Assembly: GCA_002454975.1 (NCBI GenBank)
Contig: DKJZ01000099.1
Span: 1 to 37,451, forward strand
Direction: 5' to 3'
Length of the DNA: 37,451 bases
Source: Hylemonella sp. UBA6679
GTDB taxonomy: Bacteria; Pseudomonadota; Gammaproteobacteria; Burkholderiales; Burkholderiaceae_C
Of the stretch, positions 9,100 to 17,310 are shown in pieces; positions within the stretch are counted from its first letter, which is position 1; every line of letters starts with the position of its first letter. A program made the translations under genes and the position numbers. A model generated the notes under the pieces. That model did not search any database, was not told the DNA's origin, and saw only the letters and a list, made by a program, of their open reading frames with translations.

Positions 9100-9645
9100 A
9101 TGAAACTCGTGATTCTCGACCGTGATGGTACCATCAACCAAGACAGCGCGAGCTACATCAAGTCGGCGGCTGAATGGGTGCCCTTGCCCGGTGCGCTTGA
9201 GGCCATCGCTAAGCTCAACCACGCCGGCTGGCACGTGGTGATTGCATCCAACCAGTCGGGTTTGGGTCGTGGCCTGTTTGATGTCGGTGCCTTGAACGCC
9301 ATGCACGCGAAAATGCACAAGCTGCTGGCCAAAGTGGGTGGCCGAATTGACGCTATTTTTTACTGCCCCCATGCCCCTGACGATGTGTGCAACTGCCGCA
9401 AGCCTTTGCCAGGGTTGTTTGAGCAAATTGGTGAACGCTTTGGCGTTGACCTTGCCGGGGTGCCCACCGTTGGCGACTCTGCCCGTGACCTCTTGGCTGG
9501 GGCGGCACTGGGGTGTGAGCCGCACCTGGTGCTCACTGGCAAGGGTGAATCCCTGCGTGGCCAAAGTTTGCCCGCCAGTTTTCCGGCGCACACCCGGGTA
9601 CACGACAACTTGCTGGCTTTTGCCGACCATGTGTTGGCCCGTTAA
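9100..9645 (+). CDS. gmhB: D-glycero-beta-D-manno-heptose 1,7-bisphosphate 7-phosphatase
   Basis: 181-residue HAD phosphatase of the histidinol-phosphatase/GmhB type. The catalytic aspartates D7 and D9 lie in LDRDGTIN, motif II is SNQSGLGRG, the structural zinc ligands are C89, H91, C97 and C99 (CPHAPDDVCNC), and motif IV is GDSARD. It removes the 7-phosphate from heptose bisphosphate in ADP-heptose synthesis for the LPS inner core, in the cytoplasm. It sits between glyS and plsC, in keeping with an envelope-biogenesis theme. Confidence 0.93.
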   Translation: MKLVILDRDGTINQDSASYIKSAAEWVPLPGALEAIAKLNHAGWHVVIASNQSGLGRGLFDVGALNAMHAKMHKLLAKVGGRIDAIFYCPHAPDDVCNCRKPLPGLFEQIGERFGVDLAGVPTVGDSARDLLAGAALGCEPHLVLTGKGESLRGQSLPASFPAHTRVHDNLLAFADHVLAR

Positions 9646-9669
9646 GCAGCGTTTTCTCCAAGGCTAGCC

Positions 9670-10404
9670 ATGTCCTTCCTTCGATCCCTGATCCACGCGT
9701 TGTGGATGCTCATCACGGTGGTGCCCTGGGGCATCATCATGTTGCTGGCTTCTGTTCGTATCCGTGGCAACCCTTTGTACTGGATGGCTGCGCGTTGGTT
9801 GAACTGGTCGATTCAGGGGGCGCGTTTGATCCTGGGCATTCGCACGCGCATCACCGGCATGGAGCACCTGCCCACCGGCCAGACCAGCCCAGCGATTTTG
9901 CTGGTCAAGCACCAGTCCACATTCGAAACTTTTTTGATGCCCACCATCATGCCGCACCCCCTGGCGTACGTGTTCAAGAAAGAGCTTTTGTACGTGCCTT
10001 TCTTCGGTTGGGCCATGGGGCGCCTGGACATGATTCACATCGACCGCTCGCAGGGTTCGCAAGCCTTTGCCAAAGTGGTCACGCAGGGCAAGGCGTTGCT
10101 TGACCGGGGTGTGTGGATCATCATGTTTCCGGAGGGAACCCGCATCCCGCGTGGGAAGAAAGGCACCTACAAAACAGGCGGCACGCGCCTGGCCATTGAA
10201 ACCGGGACGCCGGTGATCCCCATTGCGGTGACCTCGGCCAAATGCTGGCCACGCAAAGCGTTCATCAAAACCCCTGGCGTCGTGGATGTCTCCATTGGAG
10301 CGCCGATTCCCAGCCAAGGCCGGGAGCCAGCGGAGTTGATGAAAGAGGTCGAGGCCTGGATCGAGGCTGAGATGCATCGCCTCGACCCCGAAGCCTACCC
10401 CTGA
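9670..10404 (+). CDS. plsC: 1-acyl-sn-glycerol-3-phosphate acyltransferase
   Basis: 244 residues. An N-terminal membrane helix (about 8-28) precedes the PlsC domain. The acyltransferase motif is H81-Q-S-T-F-E86 (HX4E variant of HX4D, common in betaproteobacterial PlsC), and FPEGTR is at 153-158. It converts lysophosphatidate to phosphatidate at the inner membrane in phospholipid synthesis. It lies 24 bases after gmhB and 12 before the next gene. Some paralogues acylate other lysolipids, so the exact acceptor is inferred. Confidence 0.9.
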   Translation: MSFLRSLIHALWMLITVVPWGIIMLLASVRIRGNPLYWMAARWLNWSIQGARLILGIRTRITGMEHLPTGQTSPAILLVKHQSTFETFLMPTIMPHPLAYVFKKELLYVPFFGWAMGRLDMIHIDRSQGSQAFAKVVTQGKALLDRGVWIIMFPEGTRIPRGKKGTYKTGGTRLAIETGTPVIPIAVTSAKCWPRKAFIKTPGVVDVSIGAPIPSQGREPAELMKEVEAWIEAEMHRLDPEAYP

Positions 10405-10416
10405 AACGGGCTCCTC

Positions 10417-11262
10417 ATGCCTGGCCTGATGCAACTCGCGTTTGATTGGCTGGCTCCATCGCAGCCTGCGAAAGTTGAGCCCGCGTTCACAGCGCCAGTG
10501 CCGGCCGAGCCTGCATTTGCCCACCCCCGTGCCAATCGACGCAGCTGCCTGGCTGATACCTGGGTGGCTTACGAATTCAAACGTGCGCGCCGCCGCACCA
10601 TCGGCTTTCTGGTGGGCGCTGACGGTCTGGTGGTGCGTGCGCCCAATTGGGTGGCACTTGCCGAGGTGGAGTCCGCCTTGCAGGAAAAAGCAAGCTGGAT
10701 CGTGCGCAAGCTCGAGGAGACCCGTTCGCAACAAGAGCGGTTGGCGCTAGCCCGTATCGCTTGGTGCGATGGTGCTTGCTTTCCTTACCTGGGCCAAACC
10801 TTGCGGCTGCAGTTGGACCCATCGCGTACCTACAACGCGCATGCCGAACTCGTGCCCACATCGGGTCAAGATGCGGGCATCCTTTATTTGGGCCTGTCTC
10901 AGGCTGCGAATGCAGATCAAATCCGCGATGCGGTTCAGGCCTGGCTGATGGCCCAAGCGCGCCAATATTTTCTGGAAAGGATGGTGCACTTTGCGCCCTT
11001 GCTGCAGGTTCAGTGGCGCAAACTCTCGCTGAGCCAAGCGGGCACACGGTGGGGCAGCGCCAAATCGGACGGGTCCATCCGGCTGAACTGGCGGCTGATC
11101 CATTTGCAGCCCAGCGTGATTGATTACGTGGTCGCCCACGAGCTGAGCCATCTGCGTGAGATGAACCACAGCCCGGCATTTTGGGACACAGTCCGCACCT
11201 TGGTGCCAGACCTTGACCAGCAGCGCCAGACCTTGCGCCAGGTGGTCTTGCCAGACTGGTGA
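10417..11262 (+). CDS. YgjP/DUF45-type M48-like metallopeptidase domain protein
   Basis: 281 residues with a C-terminal DUF45 (YgjP-like) domain. A zinc site HELSH is at 241-245 (H241, E242, H245) with a further histidine at H251 in REMNHSPAFWD, and the family pattern KLSLSQAGTRWGSAKSDGSIRLNWRLI lies just before it. The first about 50 residues are low-complexity Pro/Ala and poorly conserved in type. Members are called putative metal-dependent hydrolases; the cellular substrate is not established. Its stop codon is only 3 bases from the stop of the convergent MBL hydrolase gene. Confidence 0.85.
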   Translation: MPGLMQLAFDWLAPSQPAKVEPAFTAPVPAEPAFAHPRANRRSCLADTWVAYEFKRARRRTIGFLVGADGLVVRAPNWVALAEVESALQEKASWIVRKLEETRSQQERLALARIAWCDGACFPYLGQTLRLQLDPSRTYNAHAELVPTSGQDAGILYLGLSQAANADQIRDAVQAWLMAQARQYFLERMVHFAPLLQVQWRKLSLSQAGTRWGSAKSDGSIRLNWRLIHLQPSVIDYVVAHELSHLREMNHSPAFWDTVRTLVPDLDQQRQTLRQVVLPDW

Positions 11263-11265
11263 GGC

Positions 11266-12360
11266 TCAGCGAACGAAGCGGAAAACGCCATCCGTACCTT
11301 GTGTGCGGCGCAGGTGGCCGGCATGCCACAGCGCGTGCAGGTGAGCAATGGACTCACCCATGGCAAAGCTCATTTGGTGCATGTCGAGTTGGCGCTTGAA
11401 CAGCACGGGCAGCACGTCAGCCGCACTTTGTGGTGTCTCGCAAGCCGCCATCACCTCGGCCAAGCGCTCTCGGTGGTGGTCATGCAATTGTTCAATGCGG
11501 GTGTGCAGCCCCTTGAACGGCTTGCCGTGTGAGGGCAGGGTGAGTGTGTCGGGCGGGAGGGGTTTGAACTTGTCGATCGACGCAAGAAACAACTTGAGCG
11601 GATCGGCCTCGGGCTCGTTGTCAAAGACGCTCACATTGGTGGAGATGCGCGGCAGCATCATGTCGCCCCCAATGAGCATGTGCAATTCATCGCAATACAA
11701 AGCCATGTGTTCTGGCGAATGGCCGTAGCCACTGATGCAACGCCAGCGCAGCGCGCCAATGGTGACCTCATCGCCATCCATCAAACGCCGAAAAGCACGC
11801 GGCACATCGGGCACCAAGCTGGCGTAGTAGCCCACCCGATCGCGCATCTGCGCCACAGCCTGTGGGTCGTTGAGCCCATGCGAGGCAAAAAAAGCGGCGG
11901 CAGCAGGCCCACCAAACCCGTGGGTCAAGTGCGACCCAATGCGTGCCAAGTTGTAATCCGTGGCGCTCACCCAAAGCCGGCAGGTGTGCTGCGGTGTGCT
12001 CCACCTCTCGCAGAGCCAATGCGCCAGACCAATGTGGTCTGGGTGCATGTGGGTGGCAAGTACACGAAGCACAGGCAAGCCTTCGAGCTCGTGTTCAAAA
12101 ATGGTTTCCCATTGCAACTTGGCTTCGTCCCGGCTGATGCAGCAATCCACAATGCACCAGCCCTGCACCTTGCCTTGGGGGCCGTCGATTTCATCGCGCA
12201 GCAGCCACAGGTTGATGTGGTTCAAGGCAAACGGCAAGCCCATGCGTATCCACTTGATGCCGGGTGCGAGTGTTAAGCTGCCGCCCTCCGGGGGCAGGGC
12301 CTCGCCCCATGGGTAATGGAGTTGCTTTTCGAGTTCGTTCATAGAGGAATTTTGCGACAT
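11266..12360 (-). CDS. MBL-fold metallohydrolase, divergent from liuR
   Basis: 364-residue LACTB2-like hydrolase. Metal ligands are in THMHPDHIGLAHW, followed by YGHSPEHMALY, IGGDMMLP and LPSHGKPF. The tail (LHALWHAGHLRRTQ...FRFVR) looks like the winged-helix extension of this family. It is divergent from liuR, and a 24-bp palindrome lies 1 base from the annotated ATG, so LiuR control is likely. There is no ribosome site before the ATG at 12360; a second ATG at 12342 (residue 7) could be the real start. The substrate is unknown; a role in acyl-CoA or ester metabolism is inferred from context only. Confidence 0.85.
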   Translation of the reverse strand: MSQNSSMNELEKQLHYPWGEALPPEGGSLTLAPGIKWIRMGLPFALNHINLWLLRDEIDGPQGKVQGWCIVDCCISRDEAKLQWETIFEHELEGLPVLRVLATHMHPDHIGLAHWLCERWSTPQHTCRLWVSATDYNLARIGSHLTHGFGGPAAAAFFASHGLNDPQAVAQMRDRVGYYASLVPDVPRAFRRLMDGDEVTIGALRWRCISGYGHSPEHMALYCDELHMLIGGDMMLPRISTNVSVFDNEPEADPLKLFLASIDKFKPLPPDTLTLPSHGKPFKGLHTRIEQLHDHHRERLAEVMAACETPQSAADVLPVLFKRQLDMHQMSFAMGESIAHLHALWHAGHLRRTQGTDGVFRFVR

Positions 12361-12361
12361 A

Positions 12362-12385
12362 ATTGACGTTTACGTAAACGTCAAT
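12362..12385. promoter_or_regulatory. LiuR-type operator 1 (perfect palindrome)
   Basis: A 24-bp perfect palindrome whose core is TGACGTTTACGTAAACGTCA (12364-12383), flanked by AT on each side. It lies in the gap between the divergent MBL hydrolase and liuR. The same core recurs at 20541-20560 before liuB. Palindromes containing TTTACGTAAA-like cores are what MerR-family LiuR regulators recognise. Each arm contains TTGACG, which could double as a -35 box; on the minus strand TTATGT follows at 16 bases. Confidence 0.8.
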
Positions 12386-12478
12386 CTTGCGTTCATTGTA
12401 GGGCGCTTGGTGATGGTCTTGTGGTGCACGACCGGTCTGGTAGCCCACATCACGCAAGGCGATCGAAAAAAGGCTTCT

Positions 12479-12940
12479 ATGGCAACCACTTACAGCATCA
12501 GCGATTTGGCCAAAGAGTTTGACCTCACCACGCGCGCCATTCGTTTTTACGAAGACATGGGTCTCCTGCAGCCGACCCGCAGTGGGCCGGGTGGTCGCAA
12601 TCGCGTCTACACCGGGCGCGACCGTACCCGCCTCAAACTCACCTTGCGTGCCAAACGCCTGGGCTTGAGTCTGAATGAGGCCAAAGACATCATCGACATG
12701 TACGACAGCCCGCGTGACACCGGCCCGCAGATGCAAAAATTTCTCGATGTGCTGGGCAAGCAGCGGCAAAGCATCGAGGCGCAGATGACGGAGCTGCAAG
12801 CCAACCTCGACGAGATCAAGGCCCATGAGCGCGAAGCTCACAACCTGCTCTCGAAAGCTGCCAAGCCTGCTGTGTCCGTGACGCAGACCGTGACCAAGGC
12901 TTTGCGCCGAGCCAGCAAGACCACCAAGGAGGCCGCATGA
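12479..12940 (+). CDS. liuR: MerR-family regulator of leucine/isovalerate catabolism
   Basis: 153 residues. An N-terminal MerR winged helix-turn-helix (YSISDLAKEFDLTTRAIRFYEDMGLL then GGRNRVYTGRDRTRLKL, residues about 3-60) is followed by a long coiled-coil dimer helix (about 80-130). There is no cysteine-rich metal site, as expected for LiuR rather than metal-sensing MerR proteins. ATG at 12479 is used; in-frame ATGs 24 codons upstream give a non-family extension. It sits at the head of the liu block, beside operator 1, and its stop overlaps the next start (ATGA). It should respond to a branched-chain catabolic CoA intermediate; the ligand is not readable here. Confidence 0.88.
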   Translation: MATTYSISDLAKEFDLTTRAIRFYEDMGLLQPTRSGPGGRNRVYTGRDRTRLKLTLRAKRLGLSLNEAKDIIDMYDSPRDTGPQMQKFLDVLGKQRQSIEAQMTELQANLDEIKAHEREAHNLLSKAAKPAVSVTQTVTKALRRASKTTKEAA

Positions 12941-13380
12941 GCTCACAGGCCACGCCCAGCGCCGTGTTTGCGCGTGTGCAGGCCAGCCTGCTGCGCCAGG
13001 GCATGATGCAGCATCTTGGGGTGAGCTTGATCTCTGCCGAGCCTGGGCGGTGTGTGCTCGCCATGCCGTACACCGACAAGGTCACCCAACAGCAGGGGGG
13101 CTTTCATGGTGGCGCCATGGGTGCACTTGCTGACATCGCAGGCGGTTACGCCGGACTGACGGTGGCGCCTGAGGGCATGGAAATCGTCACCGTCGAATAC
13201 AAAATCAATTTCATCAGCGCCTGCCAGGGCGGCGAACTGCGTGCCACAGGCCAAGTACTCAAGGCCGGCAAGCGCATCATCATCGCCAGCGCTGAGGTGC
13301 TGCACCTGGGGGCCGACGGTCAAACACGTGTTTGCGCCGCCATGCAGCAAACCCTCATGCCCGTGCCACAAAACTACTAG
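12937..13380 (+). CDS. PaaI-family hotdog thioesterase
   Basis: 147 residues forming a single hotdog domain. The signature is GGFHGGAMGALADIAGGYAG (about residues 49-68), followed by VTVEYKINFISAC. PaaI/YbgC-like members hydrolyse acyl-CoA thioesters in the cytoplasm. The gene overlaps liuR by 4 bases (ATGA) and is 9 bases before liuA, whose ribosome site AGGAG overlaps its stop. In this position it could relieve CoA trapped as isovaleryl- or methylcrotonyl-CoA, which is inference. Confidence 0.87.
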   Translation: MSSQATPSAVFARVQASLLRQGMMQHLGVSLISAEPGRCVLAMPYTDKVTQQQGGFHGGAMGALADIAGGYAGLTVAPEGMEIVTVEYKINFISACQGGELRATGQVLKAGKRIIIASAEVLHLGADGQTRVCAAMQQTLMPVPQNY

Positions 13381-13389
13381 GAGACCTTC

Positions 13390-14568
13390 ATGAACTTACC
13401 TGGCTTGAATTTCCAACTTGGCGAAGACATCGATGCCTTGCGCGATGCCGTCCAGGCTTTTGCGCAGGCAGAAATCGCTCCCCGCGCTGCCGAGATCGAC
13501 CGCAGCGACCAGTTCCCCATGGATTTGTGGCAAAAAATGGGCGAACTCGGTGTCCTGGGCATCACGGTCAGCGAAGAATACGGTGGCGCCAACATGGGCT
13601 ACCTGGCCCACATGATCGCCATGGAAGAAATTTCACGCGCCAGTGCCTCGGTGGGTTTGAGCTACGGCGCGCACAGCAATTTGTGCGTGAACCAAATCAA
13701 ACGCAACGGCACACCCGAGCAACGCGCCAAGTACCTGCCCAAGCTCATCACGGGCGAGCATGTGGGCGCCTTGGCCATGAGCGAGCCCGGGGCTGGCTCG
13801 GATGTGATCAGCATGAAACTCAAGGCCGAAGACAAGGGCGGTTACTACCTGCTCAACGGCAACAAAATGTGGATCACCAACGGCCCCGATGCCGACACCT
13901 TGGTGGTGTATGCCAAGACCGAGCCTGAGTTGGGTGCGCGTGGTGTGACCGCGTTCTTGATTGAAAAAGGCATGCCGGGTTTTTCCATCGCGCAAAAGCT
14001 CGACAAACTGGGCATGCGTGGCAGCCATACCGGCGAGCTGGTGTTTGAAAACGTTGAGGTGCCAGCAGGCAATATTTTGGGCGGGCTCAATGGTGGCGCC
14101 AAGGTGCTGATGAGCGGCTTGGATTACGAGCGTGCGGTGCTTGCTGCGGGCCCCATCGGCATCATGCAGTCGGTGATGGACAATGTGGTGCCCTACATCC
14201 ACGACCGCAAACAATTTGGCCAAAGCATCGGTGAGTTCCAACTCATCCAAGGCAAGGTGGCCGACATGTACACCGTGCTGCAAGCCGGTCGCGCTTTTTG
14301 CTACACCGTGGGCAAAAACCTGGACATGCTGGGCACCGAGCATGTGCGCCAGGTTCGCAAAGATTGCGCCTCGGTCATTTTGTGGTGCGCTGAAAAAGCC
14401 ACGTGGATGGCGGGTGAGGGCATACAAATTTTCGGTGGCAATGGCTACATCAACGACTACCCACTGGGGCGTTTGTGGCGTGATGCCAAGCTCTATGAAA
14501 TTGGCGCTGGCACCAGTGAAATTCGCCGCATGCTGATTGGCCGCGAGTTGTTCGCAGAAACCATGTGA
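13390..14568 (+). CDS. liuA: isovaleryl-CoA dehydrogenase
   Basis: 392-residue FAD acyl-CoA dehydrogenase. The catalytic glutamate is E247 in LDYERAVLAAG, the helix-G position diagnostic of isovaleryl-CoA dehydrogenases, while the usual C-terminal catalytic site reads EIGAGTSE (no glutamate at the SCAD/MCAD position). Other signatures are AMSEPGAGSDV (about 129-139), WITNGPDADT and IQIFGGNGYINDYPLGR. It oxidises isovaleryl-CoA to 3-methylcrotonyl-CoA, passing electrons to ETF. A clear AGGAG precedes the ATG. It is the first committed step of the leucine block. Confidence 0.95.
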   Translation: MNLPGLNFQLGEDIDALRDAVQAFAQAEIAPRAAEIDRSDQFPMDLWQKMGELGVLGITVSEEYGGANMGYLAHMIAMEEISRASASVGLSYGAHSNLCVNQIKRNGTPEQRAKYLPKLITGEHVGALAMSEPGAGSDVISMKLKAEDKGGYYLLNGNKMWITNGPDADTLVVYAKTEPELGARGVTAFLIEKGMPGFSIAQKLDKLGMRGSHTGELVFENVEVPAGNILGGLNGGAKVLMSGLDYERAVLAAGPIGIMQSVMDNVVPYIHDRKQFGQSIGEFQLIQGKVADMYTVLQAGRAFCYTVGKNLDMLGTEHVRQVRKDCASVILWCAEKATWMAGEGIQIFGGNGYINDYPLGRLWRDAKLYEIGAGTSEIRRMLIGRELFAETM

Positions 14569-16604
14569 TGCCCTTGAGCACCATGCCCACCATGTCTTGG
14601 TCTCAGCGTTGTTTGCGCGCGGTCTCATCGGCCACGCTCTACGCCTGGGCCATGGTTGTGGGTGTGGCCTTGGTGCTCTCGATCTTGCGTGGCTTGCAAA
14701 TCGCGTGGCACTGGCCAGCAGATTTGCCCCTGTCCTGGCCTGATCTGCGCATGGTCATGTGGCAAGGCGCGCGCTTTGACCTCAAGGTCAGCGCAGCCGC
14801 TGCCGTACTTTTGTGGCCGGTGCTGATGTTGTCACGCCAAAGCCTGCGTGGCTCCTTGGTTGCAGCGGTGGCGTGGGTGTTTGCCCTGGCCTCGCTGATC
14901 AACCTGCATTACTTTGGTTTTTACAAAACGCCCATCGATCCCATCGTTTTTGGTTTTTTTGAGGACGACACCCAGGCGATTGTTCAAACCATTTGGCATG
15001 ACTTTCCGGTCATCACCACCTTGCTCATTTGGGCTGCGGCCAGCATGCTCGCGGTACGCTGGGTTCAAGGCATCAACACCGGCGTGAGCAACTGGCTGAA
15101 CCGGCAAACGTCTGCTGTGCTGCGGGTCAACCGCGCCGGTTGGCTCACCTTGCTGGGCGTGTTGATCGCACTCTTCATGCTGGTGCTCACCACCAAAGGC
15201 ACGCTGCGCGCGATGGCTTTGGGGCGGCAAAACGTGTCGGTCACGCCCACACAGTTCCTCAACGACATGGTGCCCAACGGTGTCATGGCTCTGAAGTTTG
15301 CGTGGGACAGCCGGCGTGAATCACAAAACCTGAGCGACCCTTTGCTGGGCTTGAAGCGCTTAGGCTACAACGAGCCCTTGCAGGCCGCCCGCGTCTTGGG
15401 GCTGGACGCTGCCGATGAACCTGCGCTGATGCGCCAACTCACCGGCAGCCGCGAGCCTGTGGCCGCACTCAACAAGCCGCGCAACCTGATGTTCTTTTTG
15501 ATGGAGTCTTGGAGCGCAGAGCCCTTTCGCTACCACGGCCCCACATTCGATGTGCTGGGCCGCTTGGCGCCCACGCTCTCGCAAGCCTGTCATTTCAAGA
15601 ACTTCGACTCGGCCCAACCCGGCACCCATCCCTCGCTTGAGGCCATTCTGTTTTCCACGCCCATCACGCCGCTGACGCTGGGGCCACCTGGCAAGCAGCC
15701 CATGCCTTGGGCCATCCCTCGGGTGATGAAAAACGCGGGCTACCGCACGGTGTTTGTGACCTCGGCGCGTTCGGGTTGGCGCGACCTGGACCGCGTCCTC
15801 AAGGTTCAAGGCTTTGACGAGGTGGTGGACGCCAACACCTTGAAAGCCCTTTACCCCGAAGCGTCGCTGGGCATTTGGGGCGTGTGGGACAGCTATGTGT
15901 TTGATTACTTGAAAACACGCTTGAAGTCAGCGCAGCCCGATGCCCAGCCTTTGTTTGTGTTTGTGCTCACCTCCACCAACCACCCGCCTTACGATTTACC
16001 CAGCGACTACCAGCGGCTTGAGCGTGACATGCGCATCTTCCGCGGCGAAGTCAATGCCGACACCGTGCCCAATTTGCACACCTACCATTACGCCACCGAC
16101 CTGCTGGGTGATTTTGTGCAGCATGTGCACGCCACACCCCATGCACGCTCGACCGTGTTGGCCGCAACAGGCGACCACAATGTGCGCAGCTTCGGGCTGT
16201 ACGCCACGCCTGAGCGTCGTTACCTGGCCGGCCAGGTGCCCTTTGTGATTTGGGGCGCCGATCAGTGTGGCGAGCAGCAAGCCCTGCCAGCCAGCCACCG
16301 CGACATGTTTCCCACCTTGCTGCCCATGCTGGGCATCTCAGAGAACTACGTCAACACCGGTCGCAACCTGTTGGCCAAGCCCGCGCCGCAAGACCCGATG
16401 CAGGCCGCCATGAGCCTGAGCTACACCGGCACTGCTCGCGATGCACAAGGTGTGTGGAATTTGGGTGATCCAGCCTCGCATGTGTGTTCGCCACCTGGTG
16501 CGACTGCTTGTGAATTCCCTTCGACCAGAGATGCGCAAGCGCGTGCGCGTTTGGGTTTGTTGGATTGGCAGATCCGTGTGTCTTTGAAGCCTGCACAGAA
16601 ATGA
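14568..16604 (+). CDS. LtaS/phosphoglycerol-transferase-like sulfatase-fold membrane protein
   Basis: About 678 residues. The N-terminal third has about five hydrophobic helices (first near 20-45); the rest is a sulfatase/alkaline-phosphatase-fold domain facing the periplasm. Landmarks are the metal-site LMESWSAEPF, the likely nucleophile T353 in PGTHPSLEA, TSTNHPPYDLP and ATGDHNVRSFG. LtaS, OpgB and EptA-like enzymes of this fold transfer phosphoglycerol or phosphoethanolamine groups; the acceptor here is unknown. The ATG at 14568 overlaps the liuA stop; a GTG one codon earlier is also possible. Its place inside a leucine-catabolic block is odd. Confidence 0.8.
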   Translation: MPLSTMPTMSWSQRCLRAVSSATLYAWAMVVGVALVLSILRGLQIAWHWPADLPLSWPDLRMVMWQGARFDLKVSAAAAVLLWPVLMLSRQSLRGSLVAAVAWVFALASLINLHYFGFYKTPIDPIVFGFFEDDTQAIVQTIWHDFPVITTLLIWAAASMLAVRWVQGINTGVSNWLNRQTSAVLRVNRAGWLTLLGVLIALFMLVLTTKGTLRAMALGRQNVSVTPTQFLNDMVPNGVMALKFAWDSRRESQNLSDPLLGLKRLGYNEPLQAARVLGLDAADEPALMRQLTGSREPVAALNKPRNLMFFLMESWSAEPFRYHGPTFDVLGRLAPTLSQACHFKNFDSAQPGTHPSLEAILFSTPITPLTLGPPGKQPMPWAIPRVMKNAGYRTVFVTSARSGWRDLDRVLKVQGFDEVVDANTLKALYPEASLGIWGVWDSYVFDYLKTRLKSAQPDAQPLFVFVLTSTNHPPYDLPSDYQRLERDMRIFRGEVNADTVPNLHTYHYATDLLGDFVQHVHATPHARSTVLAATGDHNVRSFGLYATPERRYLAGQVPFVIWGADQCGEQQALPASHRDMFPTLLPMLGISENYVNTGRNLLAKPAPQDPMQAAMSLSYTGTARDAQGVWNLGDPASHVCSPPGATACEFPSTRDAQARARLGLLDWQIRVSLKPAQK

Positions 16605-16608
16605 AACC

Positions 16609-17262
16609 ATGAGTGATATTCAAAACTTGTTTGCCCACAACCGCGCCTGGGCCGCGCAAATGGAGCGTGAGCGCCCCGGCTTTTTCACCGGCCTGACCAA
16701 GCAGCAAACCCCCAAATACATGTGGATCGGTTGCTCAGACAGCCGCGTGCCTGCCAACCAGATCACCGGGCTGGAGCCGGGTGAGGTGTTCGTGCACCGC
16801 AACGTGGCCAATGTGGTGGTGCACTCCGACCTCAATGCTTTGTCCGCCATCCAGTTCGCGGTGGAGCACATCAAAGTCGAGCACATCATGGTGGTGGGGC
16901 ATTACGGTTGCGCGGGCGTGAAGGCCGCACTCAGTGGCGCGCGCATCGGCTTGGCCGACAACTGGATCCGTCACATCCAAGACGTGCGCCACCGTCACCG
17001 CGACCTGCTGCAAGCCTTGCCCGAAGACAAACGCATCGATGCTTTGTGCGACCTCAATGTGATTGAGCAAGTGGTCAACATTTCTGTGAGCACGGTGATG
17101 GTGGACGCCTGGGCCAGAGGCCAAAATGTCACGGTGCATGGCTGGGCCTATGGCCTCAATGACGGCCTGCTGCAAGACCTGCACATGGACGTCGGCAACC
17201 CAGCTTTGCTCGATGATTTTTACAATGCCGCCCTGGCCAGTTTGCCGGCCAAGTGGGGCTGA
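16609..17262 (+). CDS. can: beta-class carbonic anhydrase
   Basis: 217 residues, typical of E. coli Can (220). The zinc site is C42, H98 and C101 with the D44-R46 dyad (GCSDSRVPAN and HYGCAGV). It interconverts CO2 and bicarbonate in the cytoplasm. It starts 4 bases after the sulfatase-fold gene and precedes a thiolase. Bicarbonate is the carboxyl donor of the biotin-dependent methylcrotonyl-CoA carboxylase encoded downstream, so the enzyme may serve that reaction locally; co-location is seen, the functional link is inferred. Confidence 0.95.
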   Translation: MSDIQNLFAHNRAWAAQMERERPGFFTGLTKQQTPKYMWIGCSDSRVPANQITGLEPGEVFVHRNVANVVVHSDLNALSAIQFAVEHIKVEHIMVVGHYGCAGVKAALSGARIGLADNWIRHIQDVRHRHRDLLQALPEDKRIDALCDLNVIEQVVNISVSTVMVDAWARGQNVTVHGWAYGLNDGLLQDLHMDVGNPALLDDFYNAALASLPAKWG

Positions 17263-17276
17263 TTTTTTTACAACCT

Positions 17277-17291
17277 AGCCTGTCACAGGCT
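17277..17291 (+). promoter_or_regulatory. short hairpin before the thiolase gene
   Basis: AGCCTG-TCA-CAGGCT, a 6-bp stem with a 3-base loop, in the 48-base gap between the carbonic anhydrase and the thiolase. A T-run lies before the hairpin (17263-17269), not after it, so on the plus strand it is not a standard terminator. It ends about 10 bases before the thiolase ribosome site and might mark an mRNA processing or stability point. Confidence 0.3.
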
Positions 17292-17310
17292 CATCAAATT
17301 GGAGAACCTC

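Noticed and set aside
9664..10734. 356-residue minus-strand open frame
   Set aside because: Antisense to plsC and the YgjP-like gene; no domain and atypical composition.
11263..11265. Bidirectional terminator between the convergent YgjP-like and MBL genes
   Set aside because: The stop codons are 3 bases apart and no hairpin with T-runs was seen around them.
17299..17310. TTG start for the thiolase
   Set aside because: It overlaps the ribosome site GGAG that serves the ATG at 17311, and thiolases normally begin at that later point.
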